From: Echinococcus granulosus
Taxonomy: Eukaryota; Platyhelminthes; Cestoda; Cyclophyllidea; Taeniidae
DNA length: 64,000 nt
Direction: 5' to 3'
NCBI RefSeq assembly: GCF_000524195.1
Contig: NW_020170394.1
Coordinates: 1,081,845 to 1,145,844, forward strand
Part shown: in pieces, positions 26,151-38,014 of the stretch
How positions within the stretch are numbered: position 1 is the first letter of the stretch
How the letters are laid out: every line of letters starts with the position of its first letter
Made by a program: the position numbers and the translations under genes
The notes under the pieces: model-generated
The model's input: only the letters and a program-made list of their open reading frames with translations
Told to the model about the DNA's origin: nothing
Database searches by the model: none

Positions 26151-28549
26151 ACAAATTGACAGCTCCTTCGTTTTTTATGTAGATATTTTGTGTTTAAGAT
26201 AAAATTCAATTTTAGAATTTTGGTATGGCTTCTGTATTCATGTTGGGTTTTTAAATTCGGGAACTTTCCATCTATCGCTGCATTTGAAAGGATAAAATAG
26301 TTATTGTTGACCTCCCCATTGAGGCATAATGCCATATTGACAACTCACTTTAGTGACGGCCTTTCACGCGGACACTTATTTTAAAGTTACGTAGGATTTC
26401 GTGTACAAAGAGAGCCTACCGGCTACCTTTACTGGCAAGGGCCTGGAGCGAGTAGCCCATTGAGATTGACTAAACCCGAGAGTAAAACAAGCAACCTATT
26501 CCACCGTATCGACAAGCAGCACGATGCGACCTACATAGGCTGTGTGATCGTCGTAGATGTCCTTTCTAAAAATTGACTCCGAATATAGCTGTCATTTGTT
26601 CCGTCAAATCAGCTCAGGACACAGATTAATATAGAAAGCTGATTTTCCCTATTCGTTTACTTGTGCTTCCGAGATGGAGTGCTGTTTGATGGAGCTTTAA
26701 AGCCAGGCTTTGTAGTTACAGTTGCAATCAAATCAGATTAGTTATGACATTTTGAATGTATTTGAAGGCATCTATCTAAAAAGTTATCTTACTAGAAGTT
26801 AACAGATGGCTTGGAACAAGTGATTTTGTTCCACTGAAGCCAAAATGCGCGTCTCTGTGGTACAAATGCACCAATGTCCGATTGTGATATCGAAGAAGTT
26901 TTCCACGCATGTCTGCATGAAGTGACGCGATTTATTAGTTGACTGGAGAGAATCTTATTTGCATTGCTAAGCGCGGTTTTTATGTATGACCGAGGTGGTC
27001 GCGCCTAATGTTAACTTTGTTTGAAAGTTTCGGTTTATTGTCATACGTGGACTTTGAAACACGAAGGCAGTTTCCTGTTCCGAACATAGGGACTAGTGAA
27101 TCTTTCCACAATATTAAGACCCTTACAGAAAATCGCCAATGATCGCTGATTAACTGATTTGGACTATAGCTGCCATTGTCCCTCTCCCCTCGTAAGCGTT
27201 TCGGATCATTCGTTAAGGATTTCCAGGTGACTTGAAATACCTACTTTGATTGACAAAACTTAAATCTCAACGGGTGTCTCCACAGTTTACCACCCACGGG
27301 CGTGAACATCAGTGCAGAAAGGAAATATGCTTTTAGAAGGGCGGCAATAGCGAAGACCAAAGCGTTCACAACTCTTCGCGTGATATGCATTTTTTACGTC
27401 GTTGCTCACTTCAAAACGATTTGCCTCAGATGCCGAAAAATACTGCGGCTCACCTGACTTCGCTACACCTTCTTTAGTTTCGTTTAGTAATGCCCTGAGA
27501 GGTGGTGATGCGCTTAAATTAGCTTGAACATGTTTTTGGGAAAAGCTGAAATTAAAAAAGGAACCGATAGGCGTAATTACCGCTTACTAGAGTCAATCAA
27601 ATATAATGCCTTCTAGTTGATGAATGTATGATAGTCTTTAAAAAGATCCGCCTCTGTATTGGAGTTCTGAGTGTGTTAATGTGTATATGCATGGTGGTTG
27701 CTACCAAAAGAACCTTCTTCGCTGTCCGCGGCATCTATCTCCTTCAAGTTTGGCCTGTTTCTTAAATAAATTACGCGATTCACTGTCTCTACCCGGCTAA
27801 GGTGAGGCTCCATCAAGCATGGCCTTGATTACCCATTTTTAGCAAATATTTGCAAGGAAGGTTCTACTAATTTTAAGGTACATTGGGGTAAAATGGGTGG
27901 GGGCTTAAGCTGAGATAATAATTTCCGCTCTCACCCAATCTCATGCTCCTAATTACACGCACTTCCCTTTATTATTTAAATGGGATATGAATAAAAAGCC
28001 CTAGAATCATCTTTTTTCGACACAAATAGGATACCACTTTGAGTTTGGCTTTTCCTCTAAGACACTTATTTCAACTGCAATTCTTCCAGGAGTGGAATGC
28101 ATAGTCGAAAGGCATTAGGTGATTGTAAGAAATGCAACAGACTTCTGAAGTTTATTTAAGTAGATTGTTTCAGTAGGAAACATAACCCAAAAAGCAATAA
28201 AGTTGCGAGACTAACGTCGAAATTGTGATATTCCATCGTACTGAGGCATGAATAAATAGTGTGACTGTTCTTATTGTAGCTGACTTCACCGTGTGCTATT
28301 CAAACGACAAAGAAAAGTACAAAGAAGGTGGACGATGATAAGAACAATGGTAGGGGAAAAAGCAGAGCTCTAAAGCTAAGAACTCTTAATTCCAAATAGT
28401 TTGGACATTATTTCCCAGCCTTCTTCAAGTCTGAGCGCTCCAACGTCCCTTATTCGGAGCATTTCATTTTTATGTTTATCTACTACTCATGGGATGGAGG
28501 GCTCACGTGGAACACAGCTCAAGGGCATTTAATATAAGCAATTTGAGCA
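26151..28549. other. Gene-poor stretch
   Basis: 3' flank of the mL28 gene and intergenic sequence. No exon chain, RNA gene or recognisable repeat could be supported. Confidence 0.45.
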
Positions 28550-28553
28550 CTTC

Positions 28554-28747
28554 TGTAGTACGATGGTGGTTTGTCCCTCGATTCTGGTGAGGCGCCACAT
28601 TTGAACTTTGAATTAGCCCCCTTGTACCTCGCTGGGTGGGCTGGCCTTTGGGCCATGCCAATAGCCCGGACACCTTCTCTGCACTGAATATATATTCTGC
28701 CCGAGTATTTTGTCTTCTTTCGTCTTCAGGGAGTCTGAAATGCTACA
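28554..28747 (+). mobile_element. Solo LTR of the TRIM family
   Basis: 194-base copy starting TGTAGTACGATGG and ending GCTACA. It is flanked on both sides by the 4-base duplication CTTC (28550-28553 and 28748-28751), with no internal region. This is the expected product of LTR-LTR recombination, and it defines the LTR ends precisely. Confidence 0.88.
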
Positions 28748-28751
28748 CTTC

Positions 28752-30028
28752 TGTGTTATGGATGGCATATATGTCTGAGTGAATATGCGGAATATGTAAG
28801 AACATCAGACAAATTCCACTGTAATGTAATACTGCGGTGAAGGTAATACGCAAATGCAATGAGGCACGGCTGCTCCGAAGGATTTCAATCTCCCCATCTC
28901 AATTAATCGCCTTTCGTCTACTAGTTACCCTCCTATTAACCTACAAATCTAAACTCACTCGAATAAAATCAAATGATGAATACCTTCCGAAAACATACTG
29001 CCTTTGTAAGTGGATAATTTAGATGCCTGAATAGACCAAAATAGTCGACTTCACAAAGTTTGGCTGTGTTACTGCCCTTTTTGCGTTTGGGTTAGCCCTG
29101 AAAAACGGGTGATTGTACAAATTAGCGAATTTTAAGCACACCTACTTTTAATGTACTTTATGCTTTTCACGACCTATGCGCAAAGGATAGTGGATTTAAG
29201 GCAATGGGTAGCCTAGATCCAAATTGGCACTACTAAGTGGAAGTCGATTTTAAGATGCTCAGTATAGATACTTGGAGAAGTGCAGACGAATATGTAAGAG
29301 GCTCATTTATTTTCAGAAAATACGCAACATTTATACCAGTTGGAGGAATGTTACACCGGAGAGGTGCCAGGATTTGAGTCGAGCGATCTTAGAAAACGAA
29401 GAAAAGTGGGTTTGGCAGGCGTTTACGCAGGTGCTCCAAGGGAGAAATGGAGAGCAATAGAAATTCAAGTTAGTCGTAGTAGGCGATTTGTCACCTAAAT
29501 AAGGGCACTAAAACTACTTAATCTAAAAAGGGACCATTTTACCATTTCATCAAAGTTCAAAAAAGCCTACGACAAAAGACAAAATCCAAGTGGGATTCAG
29601 GAGACTTTGCGCACGTTCTAATTTTGAGCCTCGGAATTTTTAAATAAAAGGGGCTGAGTGACAAATCACAAATGACCCAATGCACCGAATGTACGTTCAA
29701 TTAGCTAATAATATCTGAATTTACGAAATGTTTGAAAAATATTTTTTGTGAATAACATAAAAGTAACGTTCAGACAATACTTATGCCCCATAGAGAAAAG
29801 TCCTTCTTTGTAGCTAAATAATAGTGAATTTTTGAAGGAGTTTCCAGGCTAAAATCCGAAATAAAGTGCAGCCATGTGAAAAATACCGGTATAAACGAAC
29901 TTTACACATTTCGGAGAAAATATCTTCCCCGTTCTTAAAACGTCTAGTTTATCCTATCCCCACGGAACTGTTAAACTCCGTTCCCTTTTATGTGATTCTG
30001 CTTTTAAGCCAGCATTTCTACGACTAGT
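28752..30028. other. Intergenic, nothing recognised
   Basis: Short open frames at 28837-29022 and 29272-29460 begin at non-ATG codons or lack family resemblance. No RNA gene or repeat was recognised. Confidence 0.4.
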
Positions 30029-30423
30029 GAATGACATGCGAGATAGCCAGTACATTCCCTTGCTCCACCGATGCAGTTGCCATACAGGGCGAAACTCCAA
30101 ATCCAGTAGAATTGCCATAAGGGGTCAGTGGCTTTAAAGGCAGATATTCTCTCAATTGTGCGGAAATTAGATGACTGGCCTGGCTGGTTTGCGTGTTTCC
30201 TTACAGGACCGATTACGTTTAGACGGCTGACTCAAAAGGTTGACCAAGGGGAGCAACTGGAACGACGCTTAAAAGAAGAGAGGGGGTATCTAATACGTTG
30301 AGTACTTCTTTAATTCTCGTTTATTTGGCAATGGACCACTTAGAGTCCCCGCCGCCAGTAACCATAATAAATACTACCGGGTATTATGTCTTTAATCGGT
30401 TTCTAAGATGTCTCGGGGCACCA
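30029..30423 (+). mobile_element. Decayed TRIM remnant: internal region plus 3' LTR
   Basis: This is similar along its length to the internal region of the element at 5076-5990 (for example 'aaatccagtagaattgcc', 'tgactggcctggctgg', 'gtttccttacagga'). A purine tract follows near 30270 (aaaagaagagaggggg), then a diverged LTR ending 'gtctcggggcacca' near 30423. The 5' LTR is missing, so the copy is truncated and older than the 5 kb element. Confidence 0.6.
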
Positions 30424-30643
30424 AGTTTGCATTTTAACCATATGCCCTACGTGTAGGTCCCTAAATCTTTACCGAATTCGGAAGGAACATAGCAGTATGG
30501 GGGGATGCATGTTAGTGATGTACAGAAAAGCAAAGGCTAACGGCACATCCCACAGACCATGCCCTTCGAGAGTAAGTACAAAGGCCGAGACTTAGGTCCG
30601 TGCGTAATCAAATACCAAATAAAACAAACAATCAATGATTTAC

Positions 30644-30842
30644 TGTAGCGTCCCGGGACTCCCCCCTGAAGACGAAAGAAGACAAATTACTCGGGCGCGA
30701 TATATATTCAGCGCAGCGAAGGTGTCTGGGCTATTGGCATGGCCCAAAAGGCCAGCCCATACAGCGAGGTACAAGGGGGCTAATCCAAAGTACAAAAGTG
30801 GCGCCTCGCCAATGCCGAGGGATAAACCACTATCGTACTACA
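30644..30842 (-). mobile_element. Solo LTR of the TRIM family, inverted
   Basis: 199-base copy in the opposite orientation to the others. The plus strand reads TGTAGCGTCCCGGGAC to CGTACTACA. It is flanked by the duplication TTAC (30640-30643 and 30843-30846). It is about 220 bases from the decayed TRIM remnant but is an independent insertion, since it has its own duplication. Confidence 0.88.
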
Positions 30843-30846
30843 TTAC

Positions 30847-31700
30847 ACTAGGATTCATCAATGCCAAGAAGTTGGTCTAAATGTGAGACATGTGCAAATG
30901 AGTAATGCATCATGTAAGGTAACAAGTTGTAAAAAGACCTGACAAAATGTAAAATCCATACAATGACTTTAATTTATGTAAGCCAAAATCTATTTTTTAA
31001 TCTGTAAGCTGAAACGAATTCACAGCATACAAATGCTTACGATGAAAGTGACATTAATAGGAAAAAACACAAATGAGTAAGGCGAACCCAAAAACCAAAA
31101 GAAGAAAACTGCTCAAGCTAAATGCAAGAAAAACAACAAACGAGTTACATGGGACATGGCAAGCTTATTTCTAATTGAAGCAACGAACAAATAAACGGGC
31201 ATTTAAAAAATCTCAAGCAGTAGCAGACTACAAGTTTGCCTAAAAAATCCACACTTTATGAGATTTAGCTTTACTGTTGACTATAGCTAATATCTTTCGA
31301 AACTTTTTCGGAATATTAAACGAATAGAGAAATGCGCTTTAAATAAAATGCACTGCGTCAAGCGTTATTTCGGCTAAATTCATAGAGCTTGATGACCTTG
31401 ATAATTTGCTGAGTCAATATTAACCTATAAGTGTCGGAAAAAAATGTGCATCTCTGACACCTCTTGAAAATGTAGCCACTGAAAATTTCTTATCAGCTAT
31501 CTGAATTTTAAAAGTCCTTTGCTCTTTAATTTTTAATTTATACTAGGTTGCAAAAGAAGTCAATAAATTTTTATAAAAGAACAAATAGTTCTGTGATTAG
31601 CTTCCAAATTTATCTATTTTGTTGATTATAGCCCTGAGAATACCTATTTTTTACGGCATGAATGTATTCGGTGGCTCCTGCTTCAACTGCATCCACAACT
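30847..31700. other. AT-rich upstream region of the TRAP-beta gene
   Basis: AT-rich sequence with no coding signal or recognised repeat. It presumably contains the promoter of the TRAP-beta gene. Confidence 0.35.
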
Positions 31701-32444
31701 ATGCGACTTGCGTGTGTCTTCGTGCTTGCTCTCCTATTTGTTCTCTGTGCTTCTGATCGTCCTAATCTAAGCAATCGTGCGAGACTTGTGGTGACGAAAG
31801 AAGTGTTGAATCGGTACTTAGTCGAGACAAAAGAAGTCACTTTGCTGTACACTATTCACAATCTCAGTCCCAAGTACATTAATTTCCGAGTTTTTACAAT
31901 TTTTTTATGGGAGAACCGCTAGGGATGTGGAGATCCATGATCGACTTCCTGAGTCAGACTTCACATTTGTTCATGGAAGTCGGTCAACCAGATGGCCTTC
32001 CGTTCTTCCCATGTCCAACATAACTCACTCTGTGATAGTTATCCCTCGGTCTGCTGGTTATTTCAATTTTACTAGCGCAGAGGTGACTTACAAGGCCGGT
32101 ATGGACGGCAAAGTGACGGTACGTAAATCCATATCCACCACTTGCCTTTAAGTACCAGCGTCTTGCTCTCGAAAATGCAATTTTACTACTTGATCTATTG
32201 CCGCTTTAGTATGGTTATTCATCTGCTCCTGGAATGCGTCTAATCCTAATCCCCTCCGTCTTCAATCGTCAATTTTCTTCTCATTGGGTAAATTTACTAT
32301 TGTTTTACCTGAGTTGTCACTATGGCCTCCTTCAAACCTCATCTTCACCTTTAGGTGGAATGGATCTGCTTTGCATTCATCATGACACCCTGTTTGGCAA
32401 TCCCATACATGCTTTGGCGCGCTAGTGCCTCTAAATACAAATAA
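31701..32444 (+). CDS. SSR2: Translocon-associated protein subunit beta (SSR2/TRAP-beta), 4 exons
   Basis: Subunit of the TRAP complex beside the Sec61 channel, assisting translocation of secretory proteins into the ER. Exons: 31701-31873, 31923-32118, 32210-32287, 32355-32444, giving 178 residues; human has 183. It has an N-terminal signal peptide (MRLACVFVLALLFVLCASD). The lumenal domain keeps LNRYLVETKEVTLLYTIHNL, the N-glycosylation site NIT in SNITHSVIVIPRSAGYFNFT, and EVTYKAG. One membrane segment (WICFAFIMTPCLAIPYMLW) is followed by a short basic tail ASASKYK. The ATG was chosen because the family begins MRL and the signal peptide starts there; an in-frame ATG lies 13 codons upstream. 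A possible AATAAA (32440-32445) overlaps the stop codon. The gene is convergent with the RRP7-like gene. Confidence 0.92.
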
Positions 32445-32979
32445 ACTCTTTTTGCCCTGAGTTTCTGTTTTCCTAAGCTCAGTTCCGCACATTCCCCCCC
32501 AATAAGTGCGCTAAAAATGAATGACTGACGTTTCTTCCAGGTTTCACTCGGGTTTTTACAGAGAGAATTCGTACATTAGCGGTTCCGAGAGCGCTACTTG
32601 ATTCATTCTCTTAATACGGATGGGATTAGCTGGCTGGCCGCACCACCTACCTTTCCCTTAAGAAAAATGGCTCTCGGCCTAGTCACTCGGCAGGAGTGCC
32701 AGATTATGACCTGTTATATTGGGTTGGTAAATGTGTTCCACCGTCACCTAGTTTGATGTTATTTTATGACATTGGGGCGACGCGAAGCGGCGGTACGGTT
32801 ATTGTGGTCCGCAATTGTATCGCGTGCCAAGTATCCCCCATACTCTTCCTGAGAAGCCGCTAGCCACCCGCCTCATGGTGCCTGATCCGCACTTTACAGT
32901 CTGCATAAACTTTGAAGACTGTATGAGGGTGTGAGTATTTACTGCAAAAAAATTGTTGAACAAGTTAGTGAATAAACGA

Positions 32980-34194
32980 TCATCGGGAGCGCCGTTTTTT
33001 CGGTTTTGCTACAGTCCATTCATCGGATTCATCGTCGGAGTCCTCACCCCTGGAGAGCTTTTCCTTGTAATATTGTTGCAAAAACTCCTCAGATTCCTTC
33101 TTTAACGACTCTGAGTTCTTCATCCACGACTTTTTGCTATCATCAACGATCTCTAAAAATTGCAGAACATCTGCAGATGCGGAGGAAATTTGTCCATGTA
33201 CTTCTTAGGAAAATAAAAAGACGGAAGCTCGCAACACGAGTCTTCGAGGTAGAGGGGAAATACTGTAAACTATTAAGCTTGGAGGGACGGCTTTAATTCA
33301 ATGTGGGAAGTGCGTGCAGTTGCAGACGGTGGGTATTTAGTTGTGGACGAGGGGCTAATTCGGGCGTGCTACGATCAGAATGCAAGCGACAACGTTTCAC
33401 TAAGCACAGAAAATCAGCTTGACTGCACACCCACCAAAGTGCAAAATTTCGCACTTACGACTGAACGTTGCCTTTGGTGGATGAAGAGTGTAAGAGACGG
33501 TCATAGGAGTTGAGATGAGCTTCTCTGCAGATTTGCTCAGTTGATAGGAGACATGAATGGAACAATTATGCTGCAAAAAAATAAAACCAAGTAAATCATA
33601 GTTGTTTAGGAGCATAATGAGGGGTCGAGCTTCAAGGCGTACTAAGAGGTGACGCGTGGGCTGCATCACCAATTAGCTGCTATTTCATCAACTTAAATAC
33701 GGAAAATCAAATAATACCCTAAAAGTGGGCATTTGCAAAAGATTCTCGCACAGGGTGAAAACATTTTAAGAGCGCATAAGTTTATGTACCTTATCGTAGA
33801 GAAGTCGTACTACCGGACCAAAGGAGGCGAAGAATGTGCGCAGGGATGCCTTACTGAAGAAAGGAGGGATATTGTAAACCTCGACATCGTTTGAAGACTT
33901 GGACACGGTGTAAAAGCGGTGCCCCACACCTTCGGCAAGTTCAATGTTAATGACTGGAAAAAGAGCCAAGTCGGGATTTGGTGAAGAAAATAAGAGGGAA
34001 AATTATGTAGATCATAAAAGCAGGAGTAATCCAGTCAGGGGAACCATCGGTTACTTTATAATGGTTTGAAAGGAAAGGTGCGGATGAGTGGAATGAGGTA
34101 TGCGAATGTGTACATGAACGGTACCAATCTGGTTACTATGAAACGGCATTGATTTACCCGTAAAGTCACCAATTTTCAAGGGGAATTCCGTCAT
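32980..34194 (-). CDS. RRP7A: RRP7-like ribosomal RNA processing protein, 4 exons
   Basis: RRP7 proteins act in the nucleolus in 18S rRNA processing. Exons in transcript order: 34194-34158, 33953-33790, 33570-33459, 33203-32980. They total 537 nt, giving 178 residues, and all phases close. An RRM-like segment (NDVEVYNIPPFFSKASLRTF then FASFGPVVRLLYDK, about 34-67) corresponds to the family block with NVPPYCTEE and CGPVxSV. The C-terminal part (ESLKKESEEFLQQYYKEK, then acidic residues and EWTVAKPKKRRSR) fits the family pattern of a helix plus (G/E)W(T/V)xV. It is shorter than the human protein (about 280 residues), lacking the long C-terminal helix. A good acceptor lies 20 bases before the ATG. 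The family call is moderate; another RRM protein is possible. Confidence 0.58.
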
Positions 34195-35074
34195 TGGGCG
34201 ACGTCTTGCACAGCTAAACCAAAATAAAACAGGTAAAATTGTAGAATTTAGATGAAAAAGGGATCAAATCTACGCAAAATGCTTTCCAGTAGCTACTAGT
34301 TACGCTTAACAGTTACGATTCCATGTTGTTAATAGTTTCAAAATTCCTGGCATCGAATGAATTTAATAACTTATTAAACCACTGTGAGGCTGATCGCCAC
34401 TACAAACGTATAGTTAATGTTGTTGAAAACTCGAGGGCAAAAAAATGAACTGCATACTTAATGTGAGATGAACTCACTCCGGACCCTAACGGTACACTTG
34501 TACTAGTAATATGCTCAACTTATTTAGTAGAAGAAAAAGAACGTATAAAAAGACCAAATGTCATTACAGTTTACAGGATAACACAGGAAGACAAGATAGG
34601 CATGCCACCCGTACTCATGCGCTTTTGCACAAACTGACCTTGAGATCGACTTTCAAATGCTACTTATATTAAACCAACTTATTAATTCGTCTTCATTTCA
34701 AAGGGCTCTTTAATTACGGATTTTTTATATTTAGTAGCTTTTGAATTTTTACCGCCTTTTAATTGCCATGGTATACAGACTACAGACCAATGATTTTATG
34801 TCAATTATTTGTACCTCATGTATGTTTGGCTACGGATAGACGTTTACTATGCGGTGCTTAAAAATAGGACTTTTTACTTGTGAACTTATCATAGTATATG
34901 TAATATGTGCACTACTACCTATATGCACACTGACCCTAGAGCATGTTGTGACCCACCACTGAAATGTAGATCAGACCTGGTGTCCTATATTTTTGGTACC
35001 TGACAATGCCCTGAGTCTTCCCCGAAGTTGTAAAAAAGAAAAATCAAAAAAGGAAGAACTATTGCCAATCTACA
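34195..35074. other. Upstream flank of the RRP7-like gene
   Basis: AT-rich, no coding signal. An acceptor-like 'tttggtttag' on the minus strand (34215-34214) precedes the RRP7-like ATG. Confidence 0.4.
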
Positions 35075-35078
35075 GAAG

Positions 35079-35459
35079 TGTAGCCCCCAAAACTTCCCTG
35101 AAGACGAAGAATGTTTAACACTTGGGCAGACTATATGTAATACAGTGGTTGTTTGTCTCTCGGTTCTGATGAGGAGCCACTTTTGACTTAGCCATCGTAC
35201 CAACCCGGGTGGGCTGGCCTTCAAGCCATGCCAGTAGCCCCAGTACCTTCTGTATGACGAATATACACATGTTTTACCCGAGTATTATGTCTAATTTCGT
35301 CTCCAGGGAAGTCTTGGGGCGCTACATCTATGTATCCGACATGCAGAAGGTATTAGGTCTACTGGCATAGCCCGAAGGCCAGCCCACCCGGCGAGGTACA
35401 ATAGCCAAGACAAAGAGGCCCTTCACCAATACCGAGAGTTAAGCAACCACTGTAATACA
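35079..35459 (-). mobile_element. Inverted TRIM-family LTR split by a second LTR
   Basis: The plus strand starts TGTAGCCCCCAAAACTTCCC at 35079, runs to about 35135, is interrupted, and resumes at about 35327 with 'gacatgcagaaggtattagg', 'agcccgaaggccagcccac' and finally 'ccactgtaataca' at 35459. Removing the insert leaves about 190 bases in LTR order. Outer flanks are GAAG and GAGG, a 4-base duplication with one difference. Confidence 0.75.
35136..35326 (+). mobile_element. Forward TRIM-family solo LTR nested in an older copy
   Basis: 191-base copy from TGTAATACAGTGG to GGCGCTACA, with the family core 'gggtgggctggcctt'. CTAT occurs one base outside each end (35131-35134 and 35328-35331), consistent with a 4-base target duplication. 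It interrupts an inverted relative, so it is the younger insertion. Confidence 0.75.
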
Positions 35460-35574
35460 GAGGTGCTAGTAGGTCATTAGATTGGTCCGGATCCGTTGCC
35501 TCAAATAGGACTACAGACTGCCAGGACTGAAGTGCCTCTGTAGTTAAATACATAGTTTGACAACATTTTAGATC

Positions 35575-35737
35575 GCATCGGACGCCGTTGGCCCCCGAGG
35601 AGTAAACACACACCAAACACTCTTAACTCACAATATCTGTACCCCTTTTCTAACCACTACTTAATAAAACATGCCCTCATCCAACTTGTCAACTCGTTCC
35701 AAGGCTATAAAGGTCGAATTAGAGGTAAACGCTGAAT
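35575..35737 (+). repeat. Direct repeat at the left end of the Gypsy remnant
   Basis: Shares 'cggacgcc', 'ggcccccga', 'aataaaacatgccctcatcc' and 'gaggtaaac' with 39062-39225, at roughly three quarters identity by eye. It includes what looks like the gag start (MPSSN..RSK), so it may be LTR plus leader. Confidence 0.65.
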
Positions 35738-35944
35738 CTATTACACTGATGCAAGAGGCAATGGACCTCTCCCCTTATAAGAACATTATAAATCCCAAGA
35801 TGTGGCTTAAAATATCCAAATCTTACCTCTGATTCTACCTGTAACACCATGAAACCCTCCAAATTCGTAACTAGATCAATAATAACTCTTTAGGCTTTCC
35901 CCACCCTTTATCGCAAGTTTGGGATCTCTACCCCGTCTACGCGA

Positions 35945-36139
35945 TTGCGTTCGGTAGAAAGAAAAGAGATGGCAGTAGAGGGAGAGATGTCGTTAAAGCC
36001 CTGGAGAGGGAAAGGAACCTGGACAATGACATTTACTAAGCGTCCAGAACTGGCTTGGGATGCGATTTTTGGCGCCGATTTTCTATGTAACACTAAAGTC
36101 GTCCTGAATTTTGCAGAGGGTACCCTCTTCACCCATTAA
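35945..36139 (+). pseudogene. Retropepsin-like fragment of the Gypsy element
   Basis: An open stretch containing ELAWDAIFGADFLCNTKVVL, which fits the C-terminal part of a retroviral-type aspartic protease (xxILGxDFL). The catalytic DTG/DSG segment is not seen upstream, so this is a fragment. Confidence 0.55.
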
Positions 36140-36334
36140 GGCACTGAAGCCAATACAGCCCTTTCATTACCAAGGGAAGTCGGTGATGACTTTTGTAACT
36201 CCCTCTTTGAGGTATCAGCTATGCCCATGAACAACTCAGATGACCTCTACGCGCAGCTGACTCACGTTAACGACAAAGAACGAAAAAGCTTAGCTTGCTT
36301 CTGATTAAGCACGCGAATATGTTCTCATGCTAAG

Positions 36335-37130
36335 GTGTTAAGCTGGGACGAACAGCAGCCACCCAGACGTATACCACCTCCTCTGCCTAAAGAACTAAAC
36401 CGTTTGTTCGAGGAGATGGTCAGAGGCGAGGTCATAAGGCCATCTGCGTCACTGTGGGACTCTCCGATTTCACTGATGCGGAAGAACGGCGGATGTCTAG
36501 GCCTGTGCGTCGACTACAAGAAGTTAAATCCAGTAAGGAAGAAAGACGTCCTCTCTTTACCCTGCATCAACGATTCGCTGGACTCCTCTAGACGGGTCAA
36601 ACTGATTCTCCACACTAGATCTAAAATCAGGATACTGGCAAGTGGAAGTGGTAGAAACAGAGAGAGAGAGAAGACAGCTTTCATAATGCCTAATAGGATT
36701 TATGAACAAAGCCTTGTGGACGCCGTTACGCAGCGGCTACCTCTCAACACCTGACGTAAATCGCACTAATTGGCTTATTCCCCAAACATTGTATAATCTA
36801 TCTAGATGAAATTTTCCGCCTTCGGTGGAGATATTCGAGAGAGTAACGCCAACTTGAGACTGGTGTTGGACCGTTTGCTAGATGGAAGGTTGATCCAAGT
36901 AAATGCCTATTTATGTAGAGTACAATCAACTTCTTGGGAGATGCAGTCTCGTCAGATGGGACGACAGTTACTAAAGATCATAAAAACAAGTGAGAAACTG
37001 GCCACCACTAACTGACTAGACGGAACTCCGTAGTTTTCTAGGTTCGGTTGGGTACTGCAGACATTTTGTTAATATTTTCGTCAAGATCACAAGCCCACTG
37101 CATAAAGTGACGAAAAAGTTGGAGGAAAAG
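36335..37130 (+). pseudogene. Reverse transcriptase remnant
   Basis: An open frame at 36335-36754 carries the fingers region (PKELNRLFEEMVRGEVIRPS, SLWDSPISLMRK, VDYKKLN). The palm then continues in other frames: YWQVEV near 36638, KTAFIMPNRIYE near 36671, IIYLDEIF near 36797 where YLDD is expected, and the thumb near 37030. Frameshifts separate these blocks. Non-functional. Confidence 0.8.
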
Positions 37131-38014
37131 TTTTGATTAGAATAAAGAGCATGATGAAGTGTCTAAAGATCTAAGGTGAATGCTCTGCTGCGCACCGATT
37201 CTAGCATTATCCAAATTCAAATCGAGCGTATCACTCTTTGCACTGGATGGTGATGCTAGTGATGCAGCCGTGAGTAGTGTACTACCACAAAAGGACAATG
37301 TAGGACAATAACACTATCGGCTATGCGAATACCAGACAAAAAAGTGGAACGCAATGCGAGCTGTTCGCTATCTTTACAAGAGTTAGACACTTCAGGAATT
37401 ACTTGATGATGAAGAAGGTCCTAGTGAAAACGTTTCATCATGCGCTTGCCAATTGAAAACAATGAAGATAGACTGTTAGGTTGCACACTACTACGAGGAA
37501 CAGCAGCAGTACAGAAAAGGAAATACGCATAATAATGTGGATGTTCTGTCTCCCAGACCAGTCGGGGCAGAAACAAGTGGTGTTGCAGTGGATACCATAT
37601 TCTTGAGCAAGCCCACTAAACATTATTAGAGCAATACGCAGAGTACCGATCCCAAAACGGCTCTGGTATACGGGAGGCTCCTTACATTCTTTTATCAACT
37701 TACAGTTAAAGAGATGCCTTCGAGGGGTAAGACACCCAGACAGATATGGCATGAATGGTTAAAAATCTCTCTAGTGGATGAGGTTTTATGATCTTAAAAT
37801 GGTGTCGGGTCCCAAGCACCTAGTGGTCGCAGGATCATTGGTACAGACAGCTCTTCAAGAGTTACGCAAGCACATGAGACAAGGGGGCAAAAAGAAGATG
37901 CTAGACGTTTTGAGCAAAAGATGCTAGTGGTCTAAGCTTACCCTAGACGTACTTGATTTCCGCTGAACCAGCGTCACTTGCAGCAGCTCTGCAAGATCCC
38001 ACCTTACAGCAATC

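Noticed and set aside
29272..29460. 62-codon basic open frame
   Set aside because: Starts at a non-ATG codon, no similarity to a known family, no splice-linked partner.
33006..33296. Plus-strand 96-codon frame
   Set aside because: It is antisense to the phase-consistent RRP7-like exon and begins at a non-ATG codon.
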